Of a stretch of 64,000 bases of DNA, positions 27,775 through 35,860 are shown in pieces (the first letter of the stretch is position 1; each line of letters opens with the position of its first letter). This DNA comes from Propionibacteriaceae bacterium. Its GTDB lineage: Bacteria > Actinomycetota > Actinomycetes > Propionibacteriales > Propionibacteriaceae. The notes under the pieces were generated by a model. It had not been told where the DNA came from and ran no database searches. It worked only from the letters and a program-made list of their open reading frames with translations. The position numbers and the translations under genes were made by a program. The stretch covers positions 43,170 to 107,169 of the forward strand of contig CAJPNZ010000002.1 in the NCBI GenBank assembly GCA_905372155.1. Direction: 5' to 3'.

Positions 27775-27810
27775 GCTGGTGGGGACAGCCAGCCGGCCGT
27801 CCCCACCAGC
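27775..27810 (-). promoter_or_regulatory. Intercistronic hairpin between precursor and cyclodehydratase genes
   Basis: GCTGGTGGGGAC (27775-27786) and GTCCCCACCAGC (27799-27810) form a perfect 12-bp stem with a 12-base loop. It begins 10 bases after the precursor stop codon and ends about 20 bases before the YcaO start. No T-run follows in the direction of transcription. In many bacteriocin operons such a hairpin lowers read-through or blocks decay so that precursor mRNA exceeds enzyme mRNA; that function is inferred here. Confidence 0.7.
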
Positions 27811-27820
27811 CGTTCATCAC

Positions 27821-27910
27821 TCAGAAGGTAGTCTGATGATGGTGGCAATGAGGTGCCACAATCTGTCCACCGAGGTCGTTCTCAGTGATCTCGCTGATCC
27901 TGATGGCCAT
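27821..27910 (-). CDS. RiPP precursor peptide, 29 residues, His/Cys-rich core
   Basis: A 29-codon ORF. The N-terminal part (MAIRISEITENDLGG) is acidic and leader-like. The C-terminal part contains Ala19-Pro20-His21-Cys22, three further His (23-25), Gln26, Thr27, Thr28 and Phe29. An excellent ribosome site AAAGGGGGG stands five to seven bases before the ATG at 27908-27910. It starts 16 bp after an ABC transporter gene and precedes the YcaO gene, exactly where azoline-peptide precursors are usually found. Cys22, Thr27 and Thr28 are the likely cyclisation sites. The cleavage site is unknown; Gly14-Gly15 is a possible double-Gly site, though no peptidase domain is visible in the transporters. Confidence 0.8.
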   Translation of the reverse strand: MAIRISEITENDLGGQIVAPHCHHHQTTF

Positions 27911-27926
27911 GATTCCCCCCTTTCAT

Positions 27927-29759
27927 TCATTCCGATACCTTGGCCGCCTGCTGATTATCTTCACGCGGCCTCAATTGGTTGGCAAGAATCTCGGCGTATC
28001 GAGGATTCGCGCCAACCAAGTCTTTATGAGTACCAGCTTGAGCGATCACGCCATCATCTAGAAGCGCAATCATGTCAGCTCTTTCGATTGTACTCAATCT
28101 ATGGGCTATGATCAACGTGGTACGCCCTCGCAGAAGGCTAGAGGTAGCGATGTTCAGTTCGAGTTCCAGCTCGGGATCCAGATGAGACACTGCTTCATCC
28201 ATGACAACAACAGGAGAATCACGCAGGAATGCCTGTGCAAGATTCAAACGCTGTTTTTGTCCGCCAGACAAATTCGAGGCGCGTTCACCAAGCAAGGCGT
28301 CAAGCCCCTCTGGAAGCGCTTCGATCACCTCACGCAGCCTAGCCGCCTCCAGCGCTGACCACATCTGCTCATCAGTAGCATCAGGCGCTCCTAAAGAAAG
28401 GTTGTAGCGGACCGTACCACGAAACACATAAGGGCTTTGGCTTACCAAAGTCACGTAGTTACGCAGATCGTTCCTGGAAACCTCGCGTATATCTCGGTCA
28501 CCTATTTGAATGGAACCACGATCCACATCCCAAAGTCTGAGGAGTAGGCTAGCAAGTGTTGTTTTCCCGGATCCGGACTGTCCCACTAGGGCCACTGTCT
28601 TGCCGGGAGGGATCTCAAGATCAACTCCTCGAAGTACAGGCTTTCCCTCCGGGTAGGAGAAGTGAACATCCTTGAAACGGATGAACGAATCATCTGATTC
28701 CATGAGCATCGGGATTGGATCCGGAACATCTGTAACGGTGGCGGGCGCGTCATTGATGAGTAGAAAACGAGCGGAGGCCGCAGCGATCTCGCCCAGTTTT
28801 CTGAGCATTCCCGCCACCGATATCACAACTCGCAGAACTGCACTAATTCCAACTTGAATGATGGGTATCAGTATTAATGAGAGTCGACCATCCAAGTACT
28901 GCTGCAACATAATCAGAAGCATTCCGATGGTCAGCAGTGTCACCACAACATCTTCCATCGATTTCTCAAGACCTGACCGAAGAGCATACGAACGATTCGC
29001 TCGCTGCACATGATCAGTGTTCTCCTGGGTTTCATGAACGAATTTTTCAGTGAGGCCGAGGCAAATAATATCTCGTATCCCTTGAACGCCTTCCAATGAA
29101 GCTGCTTTAAGGTTTGAGAGGTTTTCACGCAGTCTAACTCCCTGCCGCATCTGAATGGGAAGAGTCAACAGAGGTAGCGCCAAGATCACCCAAGCACCGG
29201 CCAACGGAAGCAATCCTGCAAGACCCAAGACCATGACCAGCGGAATTGTCAACAACATGGAAGTTACAAAAGACGCAATAATATCTGCAATAGTGTGCGC
29301 ATAGAACCATTCAGTTGCTTCTAGATCAGCCATGGTTGCAGTTGCGAGGTCCCCGGTTCTACGTTTCTGCAAACCCGCTGGATTGATCCGGGCAATTGCG
29401 CTGTAGATGTAAATCCTCAGACGGGCAATTATCTTGTATGACAGCAAATGAGCGTACCAGCTGTTGAGCCACATGAATACCCCAGCTCCCAGTACTGCTG
29501 CTCCAAGGCAAACAAAAATTGGAATCAGATGAGATCCAGCATCTACCTCGGAAACCATTTTCGTGACAGCCCAGGCACTGGCAGCAGAAACAAGTACAGC
29601 GGACAAGTGGTACAGCACCATAGTGATGAGTGTGACAGCAAACAGCCCTTTGAAGGGAGCAATGAACGGTACAAGACGAAAAATCGGAGCAAGAATCTTT
29701 CGATAGGTCAAGTTCGCGTCCGAAGAATCGAAATCAGTTCGAAGGTATGAATCGCTCAC
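27927..29759 (-). CDS. ABC transporter half-molecule, CydC-like, of the RiPP operon
   Basis: A 610-residue fused membrane/ATPase protein. The first 330 residues hold six membrane helices of the type IV exporter fold; RRTGDLATATMADLEATEWF is the coupling region. The ATPase domain has Walker A GQSGSGKTT, signature LSGGQKQRLNLA and Walker B VVVMDEAVSHLD. Sequence style is closest to CydC. Its ATG overlaps the stop of the other half-transporter by four bases, so the two probably form a heterodimer. In this operon it likely exports the modified peptide, though exporter-fold heterodimers can also import siderophores. No N-terminal peptidase domain is present. Confidence 0.92.
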   Translation of the reverse strand: MSDSYLRTDFDSSDANLTYRKILAPIFRLVPFIAPFKGLFAVTLITMVLYHLSAVLVSAASAWAVTKMVSEVDAGSHLIPIFVCLGAAVLGAGVFMWLNSWYAHLLSYKIIARLRIYIYSAIARINPAGLQKRRTGDLATATMADLEATEWFYAHTIADIIASFVTSMLLTIPLVMVLGLAGLLPLAGAWVILALPLLTLPIQMRQGVRLRENLSNLKAASLEGVQGIRDIICLGLTEKFVHETQENTDHVQRANRSYALRSGLEKSMEDVVVTLLTIGMLLIMLQQYLDGRLSLILIPIIQVGISAVLRVVISVAGMLRKLGEIAAASARFLLINDAPATVTDVPDPIPMLMESDDSFIRFKDVHFSYPEGKPVLRGVDLEIPPGKTVALVGQSGSGKTTLASLLLRLWDVDRGSIQIGDRDIREVSRNDLRNYVTLVSQSPYVFRGTVRYNLSLGAPDATDEQMWSALEAARLREVIEALPEGLDALLGERASNLSGGQKQRLNLAQAFLRDSPVVVMDEAVSHLDPELELELNIATSSLLRGRTTLIIAHRLSTIERADMIALLDDGVIAQAGTHKDLVGANPRYAEILANQLRPREDNQQAAKVSE

Positions 29760-31510
29760 GATTTCACCAGAGTTTCGTTAGCGGCTCTGTACATGGCGGC
29801 GTAGCGACCTCCACGATTCAGCAGGTCTGCATGCGTTCCCATTTCAATGATTTTACCGGAGTCCATCACAAGAATCTTATCCGCCGTCTCTACGATATTC
29901 AATCTATGAGTCACCATTAGCACGGTCATAGGCGTGCTATCACTGCGGCGTCTGTTCTCACGTATCTGATCGATCAAAGCATGCACACGCGCCTCAGTTT
30001 CACCATCCAAGGATGATGTCGCCTCATCGAGCACCAGAACGGGGGTTTTCCGCAACAGCGCCCTGACTATGCAAAGACGCTGACGCTGTCCCCCGGAGAG
30101 CAACGCGCCTCGTTCCCCAACGTCGACTTCAAGAACATCGTTATCGGAAGGCGCTACCATGTCCAGCCCCAAGGCGGTCAAGTATGTCTGCATTTCAGCT
30201 TCCTGAGCATCAGGCGCCACCAAGGTAAGATTGTCACGGACTGTCCCAGTGAATAGCACGGTATCCTGTGGAACCAAAGATATCAAACTGGTTCTCTCAC
30301 CTTCGTCAAGAGCTCGGAGGTCTTCGCCACCGATGGTTATCGCCCCTTCCTGCGGATCTCCGAGACGAGAGAGAAGACCAAGCACAGTAGATTTCCCACA
30401 ACCTGATTCCCCCACAATAGCGATCTTTGCCCCCGGTTCGATCGTCAAAGAAAATTCATCGAGAATTTTGCGATCACTCCCCGGGTAGGAAAATGCGACA
30501 TTTGAAAATATAATTTCGGGCTCCAATGATTTTTCGACTCCCTGCTTTTCAACAGTAGCCAGCGAAGGCATATTAAGAATCTCGAGAATGACTCCACCAG
30601 AGGCGCGTCCCATATAGCCAAAATGCCAGGCCGAGGCCAAATCCAAAAGTGGGCGAAATACTTCAAAACTCAAAAACAGTACCCAAAACACATCGCCAGC
30701 TGCCAGCGATCCCGAGGTTAATCTTATGGCAGCAATCACAAGAGTGATAGCAGGCCCCAGCATAACCACAAAAGCATTAATTCCCGATCTCAGCAAAGAA
30801 ATCTTCATCTGCTGCATGGTGCTACGAAACAATCCTTGAGCCGTTTCATTCATCTCAGTTCGTCTGCGCTCTACGGCATTGTAGAGACTCAAGGTGGTCA
30901 TGCCCTGCATAGAATCGATAACTTCGGAGTTCAGAGTATTGTACATCTCCCAGTTGTTGTACCCGCGGCGCGTAAGAGTACGATCCCACAGGGTCGGAAT
31001 CAATGGGGCCATCCCGGCCGCGACCAAGGTGGCAAGACCAATAAGAGGATCAATTACTACCATCAGGATCCCGGTTATCACCATCATTATCGCTGACACG
31101 AACAACTGCGTAACATAACGGCCGAAATAGGGTTCCAGATATTCCGATCCATCCGTCAGGCTGCTTTGGATAGATCCGCTCCGATCCTTGGCTACCCTGA
31201 AAGGCCCCACATCACGTAGCTTACGAATCATCGAAGCTCGGACATCAGACTTTACGCGCGACCCGATTCGAAAGACATTTACTTCCCTTAGCAACAGCAC
31301 AACAGGACGCAGCAACAGCACTATCCCCAAGGCGATAAGAAGTGATGGAATCCGGGTTAGATCACCAGTCACAAATAGCGTAGCGAAAACTACTGACAGC
31401 AAGTATGCCTGCATGACATACGTACCGTTGAGCATCAACCCGATGCCTACGCCAATACCTATGTCCATCCGGGCTGCACGCCCGAGGGAAACGATTCGAG
31501 GGATTCTCAT
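29756..31510 (-). CDS. ABC transporter half-molecule, CydD-like, of the RiPP operon
   Basis: A 584-residue exporter-type ABC protein. The membrane domain includes YLEPYFGRYVTQLFVSAIMM and PLIGLATLVAAGMAPLIP, reminiscent of CydD of the CydDC thiol exporter. The ATPase part has Walker A GESGCGKST, signature LSGGQRQRLCIV, Walker B VLVLDEATSSLD and the His switch VTHRL. It overlaps the CydC-like gene by four bases and starts 7 bp after the CmoA-like gene. The pair probably moves the mature peptide or a small-thiol partner across the membrane. Confidence 0.92.
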   Translation of the reverse strand: MRIPRIVSLGRAARMDIGIGVGIGLMLNGTYVMQAYLLSVVFATLFVTGDLTRIPSLLIALGIVLLLRPVVLLLREVNVFRIGSRVKSDVRASMIRKLRDVGPFRVAKDRSGSIQSSLTDGSEYLEPYFGRYVTQLFVSAIMMVITGILMVVIDPLIGLATLVAAGMAPLIPTLWDRTLTRRGYNNWEMYNTLNSEVIDSMQGMTTLSLYNAVERRRTEMNETAQGLFRSTMQQMKISLLRSGINAFVVMLGPAITLVIAAIRLTSGSLAAGDVFWVLFLSFEVFRPLLDLASAWHFGYMGRASGGVILEILNMPSLATVEKQGVEKSLEPEIIFSNVAFSYPGSDRKILDEFSLTIEPGAKIAIVGESGCGKSTVLGLLSRLGDPQEGAITIGGEDLRALDEGERTSLISLVPQDTVLFTGTVRDNLTLVAPDAQEAEMQTYLTALGLDMVAPSDNDVLEVDVGERGALLSGGQRQRLCIVRALLRKTPVLVLDEATSSLDGETEARVHALIDQIRENRRRSDSTPMTVLMVTHRLNIVETADKILVMDSGKIIEMGTHADLLNRGGRYAAMYRAANETLVKS

Positions 31511-31517
31511 GGCATTC

Positions 31518-32267
31518 TCATCGCTTCACTGCCAAATAGCCTTCGAAATTTAAATATTTCATTATGAGAGAGACCTGAGCGAATCCACTTGACTTCAACA
31601 TATTTTTCACATTTTTTCGAGTTTCTGGCTTGATTACGCCGTACACGCTTTCAGATTTCAGCGCGATCTGTTCATGAGTCAGTCCATGAAATCGCTTGAA
31701 TCTCGAATACAAGAGCCCCACAAGATCCTGCATGAACCCATCAGTTTGCAGCGTTTTCTCATAGATAAACATAGCCCCACCCTCGCGTAGGCTCTTGAAA
31801 ACTTTTCCATACAAATTTCTTCGTTCCCAACGAGTCAGGAACTGCGCGGTCAAGAAATCGATAACAAAATCGCAGCGCTCAAATTCGAACTTGCGAATAT
31901 CGTCGCATACAAGTTCGATGTTGTCGAAGGAGCGACAAGCTTCACTAGCCTTCTCTATCATTTCAGGTTCACAGTCTATCCCGACCCAATGAGCCGAGGC
32001 TGTTCTCGCATTATGGGAAGCCAGCCGACGGACGAGTTCCCCTGTGGAAACTCCTATCTCATATCCGCAACCGCCAGGCATCATGAAACAGCTGGCCAAT
32101 TCCGCTGCCATAAAATGGCCCATATCATACAGCGGAACTGATTTACGCACATGCGAAACAAATGAGTCGGCGACGCCATTCCCAAAATTCCAGACTCCAT
32201 CAGCCACGCGAATCTCGGTATCCACTTCGCGCAGAGTAGACCCAGAACGTGGAAGGATGTCAGACAT
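31518..32267 (-). CDS. CmoA-like class I methyltransferase-fold protein
   Basis: A 249-residue protein. Its whole length follows the pattern of carboxy-SAM synthase CmoA: W26-F28 and S43-V-P-x-Y47 at the N-terminus, GYEIGVSTGE for SAM binding, VGIDCEPEMIEKA, D-D-I at 122-124, QFL in the motif IV region, GGAMFIYEKT, FKRFHGLTHEQI and the end LNFEGYLAVKR. Aligned without gaps to E. coli CmoA as I remember it, the carboxylate-binding Arg199 corresponds to Ser205 here, so it may be an ordinary methyltransferase that kept the fold. It overlaps the upstream methyltransferase gene by eight bases and precedes the transporters, so it belongs to the RiPP operon. Confidence 0.8.
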   Translation of the reverse strand: MSDILPRSGSTLREVDTEIRVADGVWNFGNGVADSFVSHVRKSVPLYDMGHFMAAELASCFMMPGGCGYEIGVSTGELVRRLASHNARTASAHWVGIDCEPEMIEKASEACRSFDNIELVCDDIRKFEFERCDFVIDFLTAQFLTRWERRNLYGKVFKSLREGGAMFIYEKTLQTDGFMQDLVGLLYSRFKRFHGLTHEQIALKSESVYGVIKPETRKNVKNMLKSSGFAQVSLIMKYLNFEGYLAVKR

Positions 32268-33030
32268 GCGATCCCGCTTTCCGATACACCCTGATCATTG
32301 AAGGCGATGAGTCCATGAGTGGGGAACACTTCCAGTCGGAATAGGCGTTTTCCATCACCAAACCCACAGAAGCAGCGATCTCATCCAACCTGCTGGTTGC
32401 GATATAGTGAGAAGCCGTTGTGTGTACGCGCGGAGATTCATTATCAACCAAGAAGATCAAACTGTTCAGAACCACCTGCTCCCAAGGACGATGGATCTCT
32501 CCATTAAGAATGGTAGTTGCGCGATCGATCTTCAAGGTCCCCAATCCGCCGGAGCTGAACGGATATCCCTCCGGATGCATGCCTTCTATGATAAAACGCC
32601 CTCCCGCTTGCAGATGCTCAGCAGCACGCTCGAAACAGCGAAGCTTCAACTCTTCTGAAAGCAACATTTGAAGGCCCCAAGAAATGAAGTAGACCAGATC
32701 GAATTTCAAACCTTCGAAAGTAAAATCTGTGACATCACCCAAGGTAGCTTGTACCCGCTCTCCCCCCTCCTTGGCGCGCAGTTCCCGCAGCATGCCTTCG
32801 GATGTGTCGATGCCGTGAAGAGTTCGACAATATGACGCGAGCGGGATAGCGACTCTTCCACTCCCAACTCCCAACTCCAAAACATCGCCACCATCTGCCC
32901 AGCCCGCCAAGCACTGAACCGCCAAATCCGTGTCGGGTCTTTTTGCGAAGTAGATCTGCCACAGGCGCGACCACTCATCACCGTAGACGTAGTCATTGAT
33001 CGCATGAACGTCAACGTGCGGATCTATCAC
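32260..33030 (-). CDS. Class I SAM-dependent methyltransferase, first gene of the RiPP operon
   Basis: A 256-residue methyltransferase. Motif I is VLELGVGSGRVAIPLA, the acidic residue of motif II is in LHGIDTSEGMLREL, and motif IV is FDLVYFISWGLQML. This is the usual layout for enzymes that methylate a small molecule or a peptide end. The GTG start at 33028-33030 is preceded by GGGGGGAAATC, almost the same ribosome site as that of the precursor gene. It is promoter-proximal in the leftward operon. Its target, peptide N-terminus, side chain or precursor, is unknown. Confidence 0.88.
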   Translation of the reverse strand: MIDPHVDVHAINDYVYGDEWSRLWQIYFAKRPDTDLAVQCLAGWADGGDVLELGVGSGRVAIPLASYCRTLHGIDTSEGMLRELRAKEGGERVQATLGDVTDFTFEGLKFDLVYFISWGLQMLLSEELKLRCFERAAEHLQAGGRFIIEGMHPEGYPFSSGGLGTLKIDRATTILNGEIHRPWEQVVLNSLIFLVDNESPRVHTTASHYIATSRLDEIAASVGLVMENAYSDWKCSPLMDSSPSMIRVYRKAGSHV

Positions 33031-33197
33031 GATTTCCCCCCAGGACGATCCAATTTATTAGGCATGCCTGACCATAGCGCTATAGAGGATCGTTGTCAAC
33101 ATCACGATGACGCTCCCGTGCAGTCTCCGGAGGGGTAGGGGTCGTGCCTCAACATGGCTCCCCCCCCGGACGTGGTGGGGACGGGCCAGGATGGGGG

Positions 33198-33862
33198 ATG
33201 AACACGAAGGAACTGTCGTTGGCCGCCAGGGTCAAGATCACGAAGAAGTACGCGCAGGCGTGTGCTGCTGCACCCGGGAAGGATCAAAACAGCGATCCTG
33301 GATCAGGTGGCGGAGGTCACGGACTGGAACCGGGACCGTACCCAGCAGCAATTTGCTCGCCCAGCTGAAACAACCTCCAGGCCGGGCGGTGACCACCACG
33401 ACGATGATCGATCAGCGGAAGACACGGGGCCATGAGCGCTCCTCCGACGCACAGCCGGTGCTGCAGAAGGCTTGGGCCGTTTCGGATGATAGTTGCAGAC
33501 AGTACCTTGCAGCGGCGATGACCGACTGACTCGACGCGATGGAAACCGAAGAAACACTGACACCCGGAATCTGTGCCCGGTATCTGCGCCCCGGAGGACC
33601 CACGCCGAACCCGGATTCTTCGAGGTCGACACCGTGGCTCACTGCGGCCCCGCCCTGAACGGCCTGCTGGAGCGTGTACTTCGCCGACATGCGCACCGAC
33701 CAGGTGTTCACCACCGCGATCCGTAACAATGCCCACGTCCACATCCGGGTCGTGTTCGACTCGTTCGTCGAACAAATCCCCTACCCGGTCACCGGTATCG
33801 ACTGCGACAACGGCTCCGAGTTCATCAACCATGCCCTCATCGGCTGGGCCGCCACTCGTGTG
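33198..33862 (+). pseudogene. DDE-type transposase remnant
   Basis: The frame starts MNTKELSLAARVKITKKYAQ and shifts within about 35 codons to ILDQVAEVTDWNRD. Further shifts lead to FEVDTVAHCGP and then YFADMRTDQVFTTAIRNNAHVHIRVV and VTGIDCDNGSEFIN, which carry Asp residues of an integrase-like catalytic core (Asp of FEVDTVAHCG and the DNGSEF block). The family is one of the integrase-core transposases common in actinobacteria. At least two frameshifts and a missing end make it inactive. It lies between the RiPP operon and a broken IS3 gene. Confidence 0.75.
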
Positions 33863-33907
33863 GGAGTGACGGCGCACGGTGTTGTAACGAGTCAGCCATT
33901 TGAAGCT

Positions 33908-34488
33908 CTAACGGCGGCAGGTAGCCTCGTCGGGCCAAGTGCGCTGGCCCATGAAAACCTCACGTTTGAAGGTGGCATTGAAGGACTCGGCCAGCGCGTT
34001 GCCCGCGCTGGTGCCGACGGCTCCCATGAACTGGGTCACACCCAAGGCCTTGCAGGCAGCGGCGAAGGCCTTGGAAGTGTAGATGCTGCCGTGGTCGGAG
34101 GCCTCGGCCGTGAAGTCACCTTTGAACAGGTCGGGGTGTTTCACACAGGTTTGATCCAGCACGGCGGTGCGTACCCTGGGTTCCCGCCGGTAGCCGGTGA
34201 TACCCCGCAACACGCATCAGACGAGCGACTCGTTATACGGTTCATCCACCGGGAGAGCTCCCGGAACCTGCCGTTGAGTTCGGCGGTGATCCTGGGCGTC
34301 CCCATGGCCGGGGCGGTTTCGTGGACCACGCGTATCTGCTCAGTCAGGGCCGCATCAGCAACTGCCCGCCCCTGACGTTTCGACCCCCTGTCGTAGTAGG
34401 ACGAGCGTCCCACCTCCAGCAGCTCACACAGCCACTTCACCTCACAGCTGTCCCGGTGGTCCTCGACGAACCGGAAGCGGCTCACCAC
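33908..34488 (-). pseudogene. IS3-family transposase OrfB remnant
   Basis: The leftward frame begins MVSRFRFVEDHRDSCEVKWLCELLEV (with SRFRFVEDHRD typical of IS3 OrfB) and passes GTPRITAELN. After a frame change at about 34200 it continues GYRREPRVRTAVLDQ. From LFKGDFTAEAS it jumps to DHGSIYTSKAFAAACKALGV, so the stretch carrying the first catalytic Asp is deleted. The copy then ends after NALAESFNATFKREVF, before the last third of the usual C-terminus. I found no convincing OrfA and no inverted repeats. Confidence 0.85.
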
Positions 34489-34902
34489 TTCGCCTCCCCC
34501 GCGGATGGAGTGCTTCGCCGCTTCAGGACTGAGGGTCGCTTACACGCAAGCCTGACAATCGACACAAGCCTCCGCTGCGGTCGCGCTGAACTTCCAGGTC
34601 TCGGAGTTTCGCAAGACCTTGCCCGGCGATGACCCTGCCCAAACTGTCTGAGCAGTCGCTACGACAACGGTCGGAACAGATCCACGGCCTGTTGGCCGCC
34701 AAATGCCAAACGCTTGGCCTGTCAAATGATACGCACCGATGATGAGTGGACATCAGATTGCGGAGCAGTGTTAGCTGCGATGTCTGAGGCTGTTGCTTCC
34801 CAGTACGGGCAGCCCTCGCCGTATCTCCAAGAACTGATACGACGTTATCTCTGCCAGTCCATGCCTTCCATCCCTTTCCAAACAGTTCAGCCCCGCGCCT
34901 CT
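34489..34902. other. Gene-free right edge of the island
   Basis: About 400 bases between the IS3 remnant and the right repeat. Open frames here (for example 34523-34753 leftward and the 5' part of 34714-34974 rightward) show no motif or ribosome site. The rightward frame runs into the repeated helicase tail, which merely gives it a protein-like end. Confidence 0.5.
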
Positions 34903-34974
34903 CCGCTGGCCCAGGCGACGACCGAACAGGTTGCCGAACGCATCACCAGGGCGAGGGCCTGGCTCAGGCGCTGA
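34903..34974 (+). repeat. Right copy of the 72-bp direct repeat bounding the island
   Basis: Identical to 21587-21658 except for two bases. It ends with the same TGA that closes the helicase gene at the left side. Sequence after it is GC-rich again and leads in 85 bp to the purine nucleoside phosphorylase gene. It probably marks the original 3' end of the helicase gene before insertion. Confidence 0.9.
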
Positions 34975-35059
34975 TCGCCGGCACTGGACCGGTCGGCGGG
35001 CCCCGGCTGACACGGCCGGGAGTCGCGTCTTTCGGCTCGCCCGCCACTACGCTTGGGGC

Positions 35060-35860
35060 ATGAGCGATGACCCCAAGAAGATGGCGCGCGAGGCAGTCGA
35101 GTTCCTCTACTCCCGTTTCGACGTGGACCGCATCGACCTGGCGCTGGTGCTGGGTTCCGGCTGGTCCGCCGGGGCCGGTCAGCTGGGTGAGGGACTCGGT
35201 GAGATCACGCTCGGCGCGGTGCCGGGTTTCAGCGCGCCCGTGGTGAAGGGGCACGATGGTGTCCTGAAACTGGTCCGAACCACGGGCGGCAGGATTGCCG
35301 CGGTCCTGACGGGACGCACCCACTACTACGAGGGCAGAGGGGTCGACCCGGTGGTCCACGGGGTGCGCACCGTCGCCGCCTGGGGAGCATCCACTCTGGT
35401 TCTCACCAACGGTTGCGGCGGGTTGAACCCGGCTTGGGCGCCGGGCACCGTGGTGCTGATCCGCGACCACATCAACCTGACCGGGGCCACCCCGCTGAGA
35501 GGAGCCACCTTCATCGACATGACCGACGCCTACCCGGACCGGCTGCGTTACCTGGCCCGGACCGTTGACCCGGGACTTCCCGAGGGCGTCTACGTGCAGT
35601 TCCGCGGCCCCCAGTACGAAACCCCCGCCGAGGTGCGGATGGCGGGGTTGCTGGGGGGAGACCTGGTCGGGATGTCGACCGCGCTCGAGACCATCGCCGC
35701 CCGAGAGGCCGGGCTGGATGTGCTGGGGCTCTCCTTGGTGACCAACGCCGCCGCGGGTTTGACGACGGCGGGACTCGACCACGCCGAGGTGCTGCAGGCC
35801 GGGCGCGACGCCGGGCCGCGGCTGGCCTCGTTGCTGGCGGGAATAGTGAGTGTGTTGTGA
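35060..35860 (+). CDS. punA: Purine nucleoside phosphorylase (trimeric class)
   Basis: A 266-residue enzyme that splits inosine or guanosine with phosphate into base and ribose 1-phosphate. LVLGSGWSAGA is the phosphate-binding start, RTHYYEGRGV the next conserved block, TNGCGGLNP the glycine-rich motif, and QYETPAEVRM with GMSTALE are the base and ribose sites of the trimeric PNP family. The ATG at 35060 fits the family start; the frame open from 34931 is upstream noise. Its stop overlaps the start of the mutase gene, a sensible pair since the mutase can turn ribose 1-phosphate into ribose 5-phosphate. Confidence 0.93.
   Translation: MSDDPKKMAREAVEFLYSRFDVDRIDLALVLGSGWSAGAGQLGEGLGEITLGAVPGFSAPVVKGHDGVLKLVRTTGGRIAAVLTGRTHYYEGRGVDPVVHGVRTVAAWGASTLVLTNGCGGLNPAWAPGTVVLIRDHINLTGATPLRGATFIDMTDAYPDRLRYLARTVDPGLPEGVYVQFRGPQYETPAEVRMAGLLGGDLVGMSTALETIAAREAGLDVLGLSLVTNAAAGLTTAGLDHAEVLQAGRDAGPRLASLLAGIVSVL

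Noticed and set aside
33198..34488. Active mobile element that could have moved the island
   Set aside because: Both transposase genes are frameshifted and truncated, the IS3 copy lacks part of its catalytic core, and no terminal inverted repeats were found.
34714..34974. Rightward ORF of 86 codons ending like the helicase
   Set aside because: Only the last 24 codons are homologous; the start lies in IS-derived noise. It is the duplicated gene end, not a separate gene.
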